64,000 nt of DNA from an uncultured Sphaerochaeta sp. (GTDB lineage Bacteria; Spirochaetota; Spirochaetia; Sphaerochaetales; Sphaerochaetaceae): contig NZ_OY781063.1 of the NCBI RefSeq assembly GCF_963676285.1, forward strand, positions 2,294,001 through 2,358,000, given 5' to 3'. This document shows positions 27,330-35,563 of the stretch, piece by piece. Position numbers and translations under genes: made by a program. Every line of letters begins with the position of its first letter. Position 1 is the first letter of the stretch. The notes beneath the pieces were generated by a model. That model had not been told where the DNA came from. It searched no databases and saw only the letters and a program-made list of their open reading frames with translations.

Positions 27330-28588
27330 AGAAAATTGGTGTCATAGCAGATGATTTTACCGGGGCCACTGATATTGCAGGTTTTCTCGTGGCCAATGGG
27401 ATCACCACGGTTCAGGTAAACGGAGTGCCCGACCACGATTTGAAAGTACAGGTTGACTCCTGGGTTGTGAGCCTGAAATCTCGCTCGTGTCCGAAGGAAG
27501 AGGCGGTGAGAGATTCTCTCTCCGCCCTCAGGTGGCTACAAGGGCAGGGGTGTGAGCAGATCTATTTCAAGTACTGCTCAACCTTTGACTCGACAGAAAG
27601 GGGCAACATAGGGCCTGTTATTGATGCCTTGATGCAAGAGCTGGAAACTGACCAGACGGTGGTATGCCCAGCCCTCCCTGTCAACGGCAGAACAATCTAC
27701 AAAGGCTACTTGTTTGTATATGACCAGTTGCTCAATGAGTCGGGGATGCGAAACCACCCTGTTACCCCAATGAAAGATTCCAAGCTCAGCCGAGTGATGG
27801 AGAGCCAGTCAAAGGGGAAGGCGGCCAGCCTACATGTGGAAACCCTCAATGCTGGGGTGGATGCTGTGAAGGATTTTCTGACGCATTCAAGGGAAAAGGG
27901 GTACAGCTATGTGGTCCTCGATGCCCTAGATCAGGCGCATCTCGACATTGCAGCCCAAGCTCTCGTTGATATGCCCCTTATCACAGGGGGATCGGGGCTA
28001 GCAGCATCTTTGGCGAGCCTCTATTGCTCCGATGTCATGAACAAGGCAAACGCAATAGCTGGCGGAAGGCCCAAGGTTGCCAAGACGATCATCCTTGCTG
28101 GTTCATGCTCGGAAGCAACCAACCGGCAGGTCTCCCTGTACCGGAATAGTGCCGATGCGCTCAAGATTAGCAAGGATGAATTGATTAGGGACAAGGATGG
28201 ATACCTGAAGGAAGTACTTGATTGGCTCACTCCCCGTCTAGATGATCCATTCGCTCCCTTGGTGTATGCAACCGTACCTCCAGAAGAACTTGCCCTTTCG
28301 AGAGAGAAGTATCCAGCCGGCGTTGTTGAGGAAGCAATAGAAGCATTCTTTGGCGACCTTGCAGTGGAATTGCATAGGATGGGCGTACGAAACTATATCA
28401 CCGCAGGGGGGGAGACCAGTGGCAAGGTGGTTCAAAGCCTTGGTATCGATTCGTTTTTCATCGGGCCTCAGATTGATCCAGGGGTTCCTTGGCTTAAGGC
28501 AGTTGAAGAGGATGTCTATCTTGTCCTCAAGAGCGGGAATTTTGGGAGCGATGATTTCTTCATCAAGGCTCAGAAGGAGATGGTATGA
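27326..28588 (+). CDS. otnK: DUF1537-family four-carbon acid sugar kinase (3-oxo-tetronate 4-kinase-like)
   Basis: 420 residues. The N-terminus KKIGVIADDFTGATDIAGFL is the DUF1537 signature, with DDFTGATD in the substrate site. YFKYCSTFDSTERGNIGP is a second conserved block, and the C-terminal nucleotide domain shows GGSGLAASLA, AGSCSEATNRQ and TAGGETSGKVVQSLG. Known members phosphorylate 3-oxo-tetronates (from D-threonate, L-threonate or D-erythronate) with ATP. The coupling to an OtnC-like gene immediately downstream (ATGA overlap) supports this, although branched or longer acid sugars are possible. Confidence 0.9.
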   Translation: MKKIGVIADDFTGATDIAGFLVANGITTVQVNGVPDHDLKVQVDSWVVSLKSRSCPKEEAVRDSLSALRWLQGQGCEQIYFKYCSTFDSTERGNIGPVIDALMQELETDQTVVCPALPVNGRTIYKGYLFVYDQLLNESGMRNHPVTPMKDSKLSRVMESQSKGKAASLHVETLNAGVDAVKDFLTHSREKGYSYVVLDALDQAHLDIAAQALVDMPLITGGSGLAASLASLYCSDVMNKANAIAGGRPKVAKTIILAGSCSEATNRQVSLYRNSADALKISKDELIRDKDGYLKEVLDWLTPRLDDPFAPLVYATVPPEELALSREKYPAGVVEEAIEAFFGDLAVELHRMGVRNYITAGGETSGKVVQSLGIDSFFIGPQIDPGVPWLKAVEEDVYLVLKSGNFGSDDFFIKAQKEMV

Positions 28589-29223
28589 GTGAATCAGAAC
28601 TGAGAATCCAGATGGTTCGGTTTTGTAAATCTCTCTATGAACGGGGGTATATGGCAGGCGGCGCCGGCAATGTCAGTGTACGCGTTGATGGGAGCACCAT
28701 CCTTGCAACTCCCACAGGATCCTGTCTGGGCAGACTGGTTGCAGACGAACTTAGTCTTGTGGATAACTCTGGTATGCTCATATCCGGCAAGAAGCCGTCC
28801 AAGGAGGTGAAGTTTCATCTTGCACTCTACAAGGGCCCGAACGTGCATGCTGTGGTTCACTTGCATTCTACTTGGACAACACGACTTTCTTGCATTGCAG
28901 ATATCGATACCAATGAGATCATCAAGCCATTCACGCCCTATTTTGTAATGAAGATAGGTAGGATTGAGATGATTCCCTACTATCCGCCAGGGGACGACCG
29001 ATTGGCTGAAGCGCTTGGCAAATGGGCTGGTAAAAGAAATGCGTTTCTCCTGCAGAACCATGGTCCTGTGATTACCGGTTCATCTTTGGAAGTTGCGATG
29101 GACCTGATGGAGGAGTTTGAGGAAACCGCCAAGCTGGTCTATCTGCTCAAGGATGAAAAGGTAAGATACCTCAGTGAGAATGAAATTGATTATCTGAGAA
29201 ATAATGAAAAAACAAAACAATAA
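28585..29223 (+). CDS. otnC: class II aldolase/adducin family, 3-oxo-tetronate 4-phosphate decarboxylase-like
   Basis: 212 residues. Class II (zinc) aldolase fold: GGAGNVSVRVDG, TPTGSCLGRL, then the metal ligands in VVHLHSTWTT (HxH) and in LLQNHGPVITG; the acid Glu is in PSKEVKFHLALY. OtnC proteins decarboxylate 3-oxo-tetronate 4-phosphate to dihydroxyacetone phosphate and CO2. The start overlaps the otnK stop, so both steps are made together. Fuculose- or ribulose-phosphate aldolase-type activity is the alternative, but the kinase partner argues against it. Confidence 0.88.
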   Translation: MSESELRIQMVRFCKSLYERGYMAGGAGNVSVRVDGSTILATPTGSCLGRLVADELSLVDNSGMLISGKKPSKEVKFHLALYKGPNVHAVVHLHSTWTTRLSCIADIDTNEIIKPFTPYFVMKIGRIEMIPYYPPGDDRLAEALGKWAGKRNAFLLQNHGPVITGSSLEVAMDLMEEFEETAKLVYLLKDEKVRYLSENEIDYLRNNEKTKQ

Positions 29224-29235
29224 GAGGAGTCAACA

Positions 29236-30222
29236 ATGGCAGTAACAACACGTGCAGCCCTGCTGAAGGGGCCCTATGATATCGATCTGATCGAGAAGAA
29301 ACTGGTATGTGGGGATGATGAGGTCATCGTAAAAAACAATCTGATGGGCATTTGCGGATCGGACAAGCTCTTCTACCGGGGCAAGCTTCCCCCAAAGACT
29401 GCTGAGTTCCGCCATCCCCCGAAGTTTCCCTTTCCCCTCGGGCATGAAAGTGGAGGCACTGTTGTGGAGGTTGGATCGAAGGTGAGCGAATACCAAGTAG
29501 GTGATAAAGTGATTGCCTTTGGGTGGAACAACAACTATGCCGATTATTTCCTCTCCAAGACGTGGCAGCTCCAACCAGTTCCCAAGGGTCTTGAGATGGA
29601 CCTGGCATGTCTGGGCGAGCCAATTTCATGTGCTATGTATTCGGGCCTTAATTCACAGGTGCAGCTGGGAGATACAGTTGTCATTATGGGGGGCGGTTTC
29701 GCTGGTCAGATCATAGCCCAGTGCTCCAAAGCAAAGGGGGCACATAAGGTAATCGTTGTTGATACCTTGGAAGGGAAACTGAAAATTGCGAAGAAGCTGG
29801 GAACAGACATTACGATCAACATTACCAAAGAAGACCCCGTTGCGATTGTGAAGGAGTTGACTGGTGGTATTGGAGCCGATGTCGTGGTCGAAGCAGCAGG
29901 GAGCGCAGATTCCTTCAATGCAGCGAGTGAGATGATCAGGCACAATGGCAAGTTTGTTTTCTATAGCTGGGTCACCGAGCCGATTACTTTGAACATCAGC
30001 AGATGGCACGATGATGGCCTGCAGTTCATAAATACCTGTCTCGTGCATCATTCATGGCAGGAGCGATACGTTTGGACACCTGAGACGCTCAGGCCGGTAA
30101 TCACCGGGCAAGTTGACATCAAGTCTTTGGTGACCAATGAGTTCAAGCTGGAACAGATCAAGGAAGCATTCGAGCTCGCAGACAAGGATGATACGGCAAT
30201 AAAGATAACTCTGCGTCCCTGA
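29236..30222 (+). CDS. zinc-type MDR alcohol dehydrogenase
   Basis: 328 residues, medium-chain dehydrogenase/reductase. GICGSDKLFYRG and LGHESGGTVVEVG contain the catalytic-zinc ligands Cys and His-Glu; GEPISCAMYSG follows; VVIMGGGFAGQIIAQ is the NAD(P) motif. The run of Cys for a structural zinc is missing, so it is of the single-zinc type. It is the fourth gene of the operon, 12 bases after otnC, with an AGAGGAG site. It probably oxidises the imported polyol or acid, or an intermediate, before the kinase step; the exact step shared with the COG4091-like enzyme is not clear. Confidence 0.88.
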   Translation: MAVTTRAALLKGPYDIDLIEKKLVCGDDEVIVKNNLMGICGSDKLFYRGKLPPKTAEFRHPPKFPFPLGHESGGTVVEVGSKVSEYQVGDKVIAFGWNNNYADYFLSKTWQLQPVPKGLEMDLACLGEPISCAMYSGLNSQVQLGDTVVIMGGGFAGQIIAQCSKAKGAHKVIVVDTLEGKLKIAKKLGTDITINITKEDPVAIVKELTGGIGADVVVEAAGSADSFNAASEMIRHNGKFVFYSWVTEPITLNISRWHDDGLQFINTCLVHHSWQERYVWTPETLRPVITGQVDIKSLVTNEFKLEQIKEAFELADKDDTAIKITLRP

Positions 30223-30238
30223 GGTCCTTTCCCTGTAT

Positions 30239-30247
30239 GCAATACAT
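30239..30247 (+). promoter_or_regulatory. candidate enhancer site upstream of tctC
   Basis: GCAATACAT followed by GCAATGT; the same 9-mer occurs at 25702. It is about 145 bases before the sigma54 promoter at 30384. Confidence 0.4.
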
Positions 30248-30383
30248 GCAATGTAAGGTGTGCGAAACTGCAATCTTTTGAACATTCTTCGTGCGATGTA
30301 TAAAAGCGGTTAAGACTCAGATGTGGATTTATTTGTATGTTAGTGCAGAATTTATGGAATTTATGCAACGTAAACTACATATT

Positions 30384-30399
30384 TGGCACAGCATTTGCA
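30384..30399 (+). promoter_or_regulatory. sigma54 (-24/-12) promoter of tctCBA
   Basis: TGGCACAGCATTTGCA is a full match to the -24 TGGCAC and -12 TTGCA elements with correct 12-base GG-GC spacing. It lies 71 bases before the tctC ATG, so the transporter has its own sigma54 start inside the cluster. Confidence 0.9.
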
Positions 30400-30469
30400 T
30401 TTAATTCATGACAGCAAAAATTGTATACAATACTGGAAGATGCTGTCAGAATATACAAAGGAGAATGGA

Positions 30470-31447
30470 ATGAGAAAATTTTTGATTTTGGTACTGTTGG
30501 TTCTGACTACCATGGGTGTGGTCAGTGCCCAAGGATCTGAAGAGGCCAAAGGCGCTTATCCCGACCGTCCGGTCGAGTTTGTGGCTCCGGCAAGTGCAGG
30601 TGGTGGTACGGATACTTTCTGCAGGCTTATCGTCGATATCATCAATAAGAACGATTTGGTTGATGGAAACGTTGTAGTAGTCAACAAGCCCGGTGGTGGT
30701 GGAACGGTTGGGGCTGCCTATGCAGCTGATAAGAATCGTGACGGAAATTATACCTTGGTAGCTCTTAATGGCGCACAAGCCTTGGGGCTGAAGGCAAGCA
30801 AGGAGGTCGATGCTTCAGACCTGGTCCCCATCGCAGCTCTTGCCATGGACAATGTGCTTTTTGTCGCCGTTTCCGATTCTCCCTATAAGACATTCGATGA
30901 CGTCATTGCAGCAGCAAAGAAGAATCCTGGTGGCATTTCTGTTGGTGTTGCTGATAATCTCGACCGCCTCTGTGTTGAAATGATCAACCAGCAGGTTGGT
31001 ATTGAACTCAATGGTGTCTATTTTGACAGCGCTGGTGAAATTGCCAGTGCCATGCTTGGTGAGCATGTTGAATTCGGTATCATGAACCCTTCCGAATGCA
31101 TTGGCCAGATCGAGGCAAAGAATATGAGTGCCCTTGCTTCCTTCTCTGAGGATAGGCTGGATGGAGTTTTCGCATCAGCACCAACTTTCAAGGAGCTTGG
31201 ATACCCCAACATCAAGTTCCAGATGTTCCGTGGAATCATGGGAGGCTCCGGCATGTCAGCCGAAACCGTGGCTTATTGGTCTAGTGTTTTCGAGAAGGTT
31301 TCTGCCACTGAACAGTGGAAGACCAACTACATTGAAAAGAGTGCTCTTGATGGCAGATACATGGGTGCTGAGAAATTTGGTCCCTATGCAACTGAGAACT
31401 CCGAGCAACTTTTCCAGATGGGTGAGAAAATCGGAATGTTCAAGTAG
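30470..31447 (+). CDS. tctC: tripartite tricarboxylate transporter (TTT) solute-binding protein
   Basis: 325 residues from ATG 30470, with AAAGGAGA upstream; a longer frame from 30383 crosses the promoter and is rejected. There is a signal peptide (MRKFLILVLLVLTTMGVVSA) and mature start AQGSEE. TctC features: YPDRPVEFVAPASAGGGTD, VVVNKPGGGGTVGAAYA and GIMNPSE. It binds a carboxylate in the periplasm and delivers it to TctAB. Given the enzymes upstream, the ligand is probably a sugar acid. A 12-bp hairpin follows the gene. Confidence 0.93.
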   Translation: MRKFLILVLLVLTTMGVVSAQGSEEAKGAYPDRPVEFVAPASAGGGTDTFCRLIVDIINKNDLVDGNVVVVNKPGGGGTVGAAYAADKNRDGNYTLVALNGAQALGLKASKEVDASDLVPIAALAMDNVLFVAVSDSPYKTFDDVIAAAKKNPGGISVGVADNLDRLCVEMINQQVGIELNGVYFDSAGEIASAMLGEHVEFGIMNPSECIGQIEAKNMSALASFSEDRLDGVFASAPTFKELGYPNIKFQMFRGIMGGSGMSAETVAYWSSVFEKVSATEQWKTNYIEKSALDGRYMGAEKFGPYATENSEQLFQMGEKIGMFK

Positions 31448-31473
31448 GATACTGGACAGGAAAGCTATGAACA

Positions 31474-31511
31474 ATGAAGAGGAGAGAGTAGTCTTTCTTT
31501 CTCCTCTTCAT
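31474..31511 (+). promoter_or_regulatory. intercistronic hairpin after tctC
   Basis: ATGAAGAGGAGA (31474-31485) pairs with TCTCCTCTTCAT (31500-31511), 12 perfect bp. There is no T-run and tctB follows. It is the same position, after a binding-protein gene, as the dctP hairpin. Confidence 0.75.
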
Positions 31512-31541
31512 GACTGTTAGTACAACAGGACGGTTTATCAA

Positions 31542-31982
31542 ATGGATATAGTCATTGTAATCATAGAAATACTTGTTGCGATCGTATGGATACAACAAGG
31601 TGTCGTTCGTTACGTGTTCTGGGAAAATGGGAGACCCGGTGGTGGATTTGTACCGGTAATCTTCGCGGTAATCGTTCTTGCTGCCGCCCTTGCAATTCTC
31701 ATCAAAGTGGTATTCGGGAAAAATCAGAAAGAGACGTATGTATTCCAACCGAGTGCATTTATACCTGTTGTGGCAGCTGTCCTTGGTGGCTTCATGCTCC
31801 AAGTGGGCGGAATCGGCTTTTCGGTGTTCCTTTTTACTTCGATCTGGATGCGTTTTCTCAGCAAGTATTCGTGGGTGAAGACATTGATTACCAGTGCGAT
31901 TTTCACCTTCTTTATTTATGGAATCTTTAGGATGTGGCTCCGTGTGCCATTTCCGCAGGGTTTCATATTCCAGCTATTTTAA
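31542..31982 (+). CDS. tctB: TTT small membrane subunit
   Basis: 146 residues with four hydrophobic segments (about 5-22, 36-56, 73-100 and 110-135). The early motif WIQQGVVRYVFWENGRPGGGFVP matches the family's G(R/G)PG-FP region in short form GRPGGGFVP. It lies between tctC and tctA, the usual order. It is the poorly conserved small integral-membrane partner of TctA. Confidence 0.88.
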   Translation: MDIVIVIIEILVAIVWIQQGVVRYVFWENGRPGGGFVPVIFAVIVLAAALAILIKVVFGKNQKETYVFQPSAFIPVVAAVLGGFMLQVGGIGFSVFLFTSIWMRFLSKYSWVKTLITSAIFTFFIYGIFRMWLRVPFPQGFIFQLF

Positions 31983-31997
31983 AAGGAGAACAATGGT

Positions 31998-33503
31998 ATG
32001 GGTAATTTCGATCTTCTCATGCAAGGATTCGGTACCTCCTTTTCGGTAGCGAATGTATTACTGGCCATTGCAGGAGGGTTCATGGGCCTTCTTGTCGGTG
32101 CAATGCCCGGTATTGGAGCGGTGACTGGTGTGGCGCTGCTTCTTCCCCTCACTTTCAAGATGGATCCTACTTCCGCAATCATCATGCTTGCCGGAATTTA
32201 CTACGGAAACATGTACGGTGGTGCCTACAGCGCCATCCTGCTCAATATACCAGGCGATTCGCCTGCAGTTATGACAGCCCTCGATGGATACCCGCTGAGT
32301 CGTCAGGGAAAAGGTGGAAAGGCGCTTTTTGCAGCGAACATTTCTTCCTTTATTGGGGGGTCGATCGGGATCGTGACATTGACCCTGTTCGGTCCTCTGC
32401 TCGCCAAGGTGGGGTTGAAGTTCGGACCGGCTGAGATTGCAGCCCTGATTCTTTTGGCCCTCACTTCCATTGGGTGGCTCCTTGGGGACGATCCATTGAA
32501 AGGTATTGTTGCTTCAGCCTTGGGGATCCTGCTGTCTACAGTCGGCATGGATTCGATGGCTGGTGGTGCTGGACGATATACCTTCGGTTCGGTCAACCTG
32601 CTCAGCGGTTTTTCCTTTATTCCTTTGGTTATCGGGATGTTCGGGCTTCCTCAGGTGATGGAACTCATGAGCAAGAAAGAGGAGGGAGACATCCTTACCA
32701 CGGGGCCGCGTCTGACGCTCAAGGAGAGTATCCTGAGTAAGGAAGAGCTGAAACGGATCATTCCCACAGCTATCAAGAGTGCAATCCTGGGTAATTTTGT
32801 CGGGTTCCTTCCCGGAGCCGGTGGTACCACTGCTTCCTTCCTCTCCTATGTCATGGAAAAGAAGACTGGGAAGAACGAGAAAGAGATGGGAAATGGTGCC
32901 CTGGAAGGGGTAGCTGCTTCAGAGGCTGCAAACAATGCTGCGGCAGTAGGGGCCTTTGCTCCCCTGCTCACACTGGGTATTCCAGGTTCTGGTACTACAG
33001 CGGTACTGCTCGGAGGTCTAATGATGTGGGGACTGCAACCTGGTCCTTTACTCTTCATTCAGCAGACTGACTTTGTTTGGGGGCTCATCAGTTCTATGTA
33101 CATCGGAAACCTTGCCTGTATCTTTGTCGGCTTGGTAATGATCCCGTTTCTCATGTCGATTCTGAGAATTCCCCGTGGTATTATTGCTCCAATCATTGTA
33201 TTTATCTGTATCGTGGGAGCTTATTCTGTGAACAACAATATGTTCGATGTTTGGTTCATGGTGGGCGCCGGTGTAATTGCATTTATTATGCAGAAGCACC
33301 AGTATCCGGTAGCACCGATTCTCTTGGCATTCGTTCTTGCCCCGCGCTTTGAACAGGCAATCCGGAGAGCTTTCTCAATTTCCAATGGGTCTGCTAAAAT
33401 CTTCATAGAGAAACCTATTTCTGCTGCACTTCTATTGATAACGGCAGTTTTCATCCTTGCACCGGTGGTGATGAGGTTGGTTAAGAAGGTCAAGGCGAAG
33501 TAG
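31998..33503 (+). CDS. tctA: TTT large membrane subunit
   Basis: 501 residues, about twelve membrane segments, AAAGGAG ribosome site. Signatures: GAMPGIGAVTGVALLLPLTF, YYGNMYGGAYSAILLNIPGD, LPGAGGTTASFLSY and LTLGIPGSGTTAVLLG. It is the channel subunit taking the TctC-bound acid across the inner membrane with an ion gradient. It is the last gene of the sigma54 unit, with a terminator following. Confidence 0.96.
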   Translation: MGNFDLLMQGFGTSFSVANVLLAIAGGFMGLLVGAMPGIGAVTGVALLLPLTFKMDPTSAIIMLAGIYYGNMYGGAYSAILLNIPGDSPAVMTALDGYPLSRQGKGGKALFAANISSFIGGSIGIVTLTLFGPLLAKVGLKFGPAEIAALILLALTSIGWLLGDDPLKGIVASALGILLSTVGMDSMAGGAGRYTFGSVNLLSGFSFIPLVIGMFGLPQVMELMSKKEEGDILTTGPRLTLKESILSKEELKRIIPTAIKSAILGNFVGFLPGAGGTTASFLSYVMEKKTGKNEKEMGNGALEGVAASEAANNAAAVGAFAPLLTLGIPGSGTTAVLLGGLMMWGLQPGPLLFIQQTDFVWGLISSMYIGNLACIFVGLVMIPFLMSILRIPRGIIAPIIVFICIVGAYSVNNNMFDVWFMVGAGVIAFIMQKHQYPVAPILLAFVLAPRFEQAIRRAFSISNGSAKIFIEKPISAALLLITAVFILAPVVMRLVKKVKAK

Positions 33504-33555
33504 GCAAGTTTGAAGTAACAGTAACATAATATAATTATTAGGAACTAACTAAAGA

Positions 33556-33591
33556 GGCTGCCGCAACAGTGAACATTGTGGCAGCCCTTTT
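33556..33591 (+). terminator. rho-independent terminator after tctA
   Basis: GGCTGCCGCAA (33556-33566) pairs with TTGTGGCAGCC (33576-33586), 11 bp including one G-U, followed by CTTTT. Confidence 0.85.
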
Positions 33592-33630
33592 CTGTAGGAC
33601 AGGCATTTCATCAATCATAGGTGCGCGGTG

Positions 33631-33700
33631 GCATTTGAGGATAAAGTGTCTCTAAAGCGAGCACTGTTACTTACAGAAGTGTGAACTAGAGCGTAACCGG
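33631..33700 (+). repeat. dispersed repeat, copy C
   Basis: TGAGGATAAAGTGTCTCTAA, then GTTACTTACAGAAGTGTGAA and AGAGCGTAACC. It matches copy E across its whole length. It sits after the tctA terminator and runs into the yafQ relic. Confidence 0.65.
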
Positions 33701-33705
33701 ATCAG

Positions 33706-33785
33706 GATACATTTATCCTAAAACTGAATAGGACTGGAACACATAGTGATTTATTTCATAACGTTTGGGAACTATGTAGCAACTT
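33706..33785 (+). pseudogene. relic of the yafQ 3' end
   Basis: About 80 bases match 20941-21030, covering the last 17 codons of yafQ (LILKLIRTGTHSDLF there, FILKLNRTGTHSDLF here) and the sequence after the stop, which ends ATGTAGCAACT in both. The stop is changed and no start or antitoxin is present. A short ACCGGAT stretch just upstream (33697) suggests a nearby internal deletion. It is non-functional. Confidence 0.7.
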
Positions 33786-33916
33786 ATATTCGTTTGTCTT
33801 AAAACTTGTTTTCATTGAAAGTGTTAAATCCTTGCTGATAGTGATGACCTTCACAGTTGACAGGTGATACAAGCAGGTCTACTGTTTTTTCAGGTGCAAA
33901 ACAAAAGGAGGAGCAG

Positions 33917-34348
33917 ATGAATCTGTGGTGGATCTTTGTAGTTGTCGGGATTCTCTTCATGGCAATGGAGATTATAACACCCGGCTTCATTGTTATGTGG
34001 TTCGGCATTGCGACTATTCTTGCTGCGATACCCGTATACCTTGGTGCTTCAACCTCAGTTGTGCTGATTGTCTTCGCCGTTACTCTACTCATTCTGACTG
34101 TGTTTGTACGCAGAATCTTTATCAATCGCTTTGTTGGTAAAGAAGGTGTCAGAACCAATGCTTCCTCCTTGATCGGCCAGCAGGCTGTTGTCGTCGAGAC
34201 CATCGATCCGTTGAAATCAACCGGAAAGGTCAGGGTGCGCAAGGAAGTATGGAGTGCAGTCGCCAAGGAGAATGAACCAATTGCCGTCGGCCAGATTGTT
34301 GTAGTGAAAGCTCTCGACGGGGTGAAATTGATGGTGGAAAAGGAGTAG
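33917..34348 (+). CDS. nfeD: NfeD-family membrane protein (short form)
   Basis: 143 residues from ATG 33917, with AAAGGAGG upstream; the frame extends to 33857 but without a ribosome site. Membrane segments at about 1-20, 28-45 and 48-66 are followed by a C-terminal OB-fold domain (SLIGQQAVVVETIDP, GKVRVRKEVWSAVA). Short NfeD proteins work with SPFH/stomatin-like proteins, and just such a gene follows after 3 bases. Together they are expected to organise membrane microdomains or control membrane protein quality. Confidence 0.9.
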   Translation: MNLWWIFVVVGILFMAMEIITPGFIVMWFGIATILAAIPVYLGASTSVVLIVFAVTLLILTVFVRRIFINRFVGKEGVRTNASSLIGQQAVVVETIDPLKSTGKVRVRKEVWSAVAKENEPIAVGQIVVVKALDGVKLMVEKE

Positions 34349-34351
34349 GGG

Positions 34352-35389
34352 ATGGAAGAGTTTTATATTATTCTTGCAGTGACGTTTTTTGTTGTTCTCA
34401 TCGTACTGAAGGGTATCAAGCAAGTGCCTCAGGGGCAGGCGATGATCATCGAACGACTGGGCAAATATGTACGAACTCTGGAATCAGGCATAAACTTCAT
34501 CATTCCCTTTCTCGATCGGAAACGTGTGGTAAAACACTTAAACTATAAACCCGAGGGACTCTCTGTTTACTGCGTAGACCTACGCGAGCAGGTGTATGAT
34601 ATTCCTTCTCAGGCCGTTATTACCCGGGATAATATTAGTCTCACCGTCGATACCTTGATCTTCTATCAGATTGTTGAACCCCACCGAGCTCTGTATGAGA
34701 TCAGTGATTTGATCATGGCAATCCGTGAGCTTTCAAAGACCACTATGCGTAATGTATTTGGGGAGATGGATCTCGATGCCAGTCTCTCCTCACGTGATTC
34801 GGTCAACCAGAAACTCCGGACCATCCTTGATGAAGCTACGGATAAGTGGGGGGTGAAAATTCTCCGTGTAGAGATTCAGGATATCGTCCCTCCAGCGGAC
34901 TTGAAGGAAGATATGGAGAGACAGATGCGTGCTGAGCGTACCCGAAGGCAGGAAGTAACTATTGCCGAGGGAAAGAAGCAAGCTGCAATTTTGGAGGCAG
35001 AAGGAATCAAGCAAAGCCTCATTCTCAATGCTCAGGGAGAGAGCGAGTCACGTGTTATGAAAGCTGAGGCAATCAAGACAGAGAGAATCCTACTAGCCCA
35101 AGGAGAAGCTGAATCAATCCAGTTAGTACAACAAGCAAAAGCAATAGGTCTCGATGCGGTCCGCAAGGTCTATGCCGATAAGGAAGGAGCAGAGAATCTC
35201 CTCATGATGGAAGTGTTACGCTCGCAGAACGAAATTGCCAAGGATCTTGCAAATGGGACAAGTCAGAAAATTTTCCTCCCTACCGAAGCCGCCGGTTTGT
35301 TTGGTTCCATCAAGGGGATACAAGAGCTGCTCGCTTCAAGAGACTCGTTTGTAGAGACTCACCAAGCATCACAAGTTTCTAGTTCTTAG
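34352..35389 (+). CDS. SPFH/Band 7 (stomatin/QmcA-like) protein
   Basis: 345 residues. One N-terminal membrane segment (about 4-20), then the SPFH domain: VPQGQAMIIERLGKYVRTLE, RDNISLTVDTLIFYQIV and RNVFGEMDLDASLSSRD. A long helical coiled-coil rich in E, A and Q (~190-290) is typical of QmcA/YbbK proteins that form large membrane-bound rings. It is the partner of the NfeD protein. Confidence 0.92.
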   Translation: MEEFYIILAVTFFVVLIVLKGIKQVPQGQAMIIERLGKYVRTLESGINFIIPFLDRKRVVKHLNYKPEGLSVYCVDLREQVYDIPSQAVITRDNISLTVDTLIFYQIVEPHRALYEISDLIMAIRELSKTTMRNVFGEMDLDASLSSRDSVNQKLRTILDEATDKWGVKILRVEIQDIVPPADLKEDMERQMRAERTRRQEVTIAEGKKQAAILEAEGIKQSLILNAQGESESRVMKAEAIKTERILLAQGEAESIQLVQQAKAIGLDAVRKVYADKEGAENLLMMEVLRSQNEIAKDLANGTSQKIFLPTEAAGLFGSIKGIQELLASRDSFVETHQASQVSSS

Positions 35390-35563
35390 TACAGGTCTTC
35401 AACTTCTCATTTATTCACAGGTTGTGATAGGTTTTACTCTAATATCAAGGTGCTACTCCTATGCCTGTATCTCAAAGATTGAAGGATTTGATGATGAAGC
35501 AAGAAGTTGAATCTCCAGGTATGTGATGAGCACCAAGAAATCTATGATTTGGAGCAGTAGCAA

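Noticed and set aside
30383..30469. Longer TctC start at TTG 30383
   Set aside because: It overlaps the sigma54 promoter and would put 29 polar residues before a normal signal peptide.
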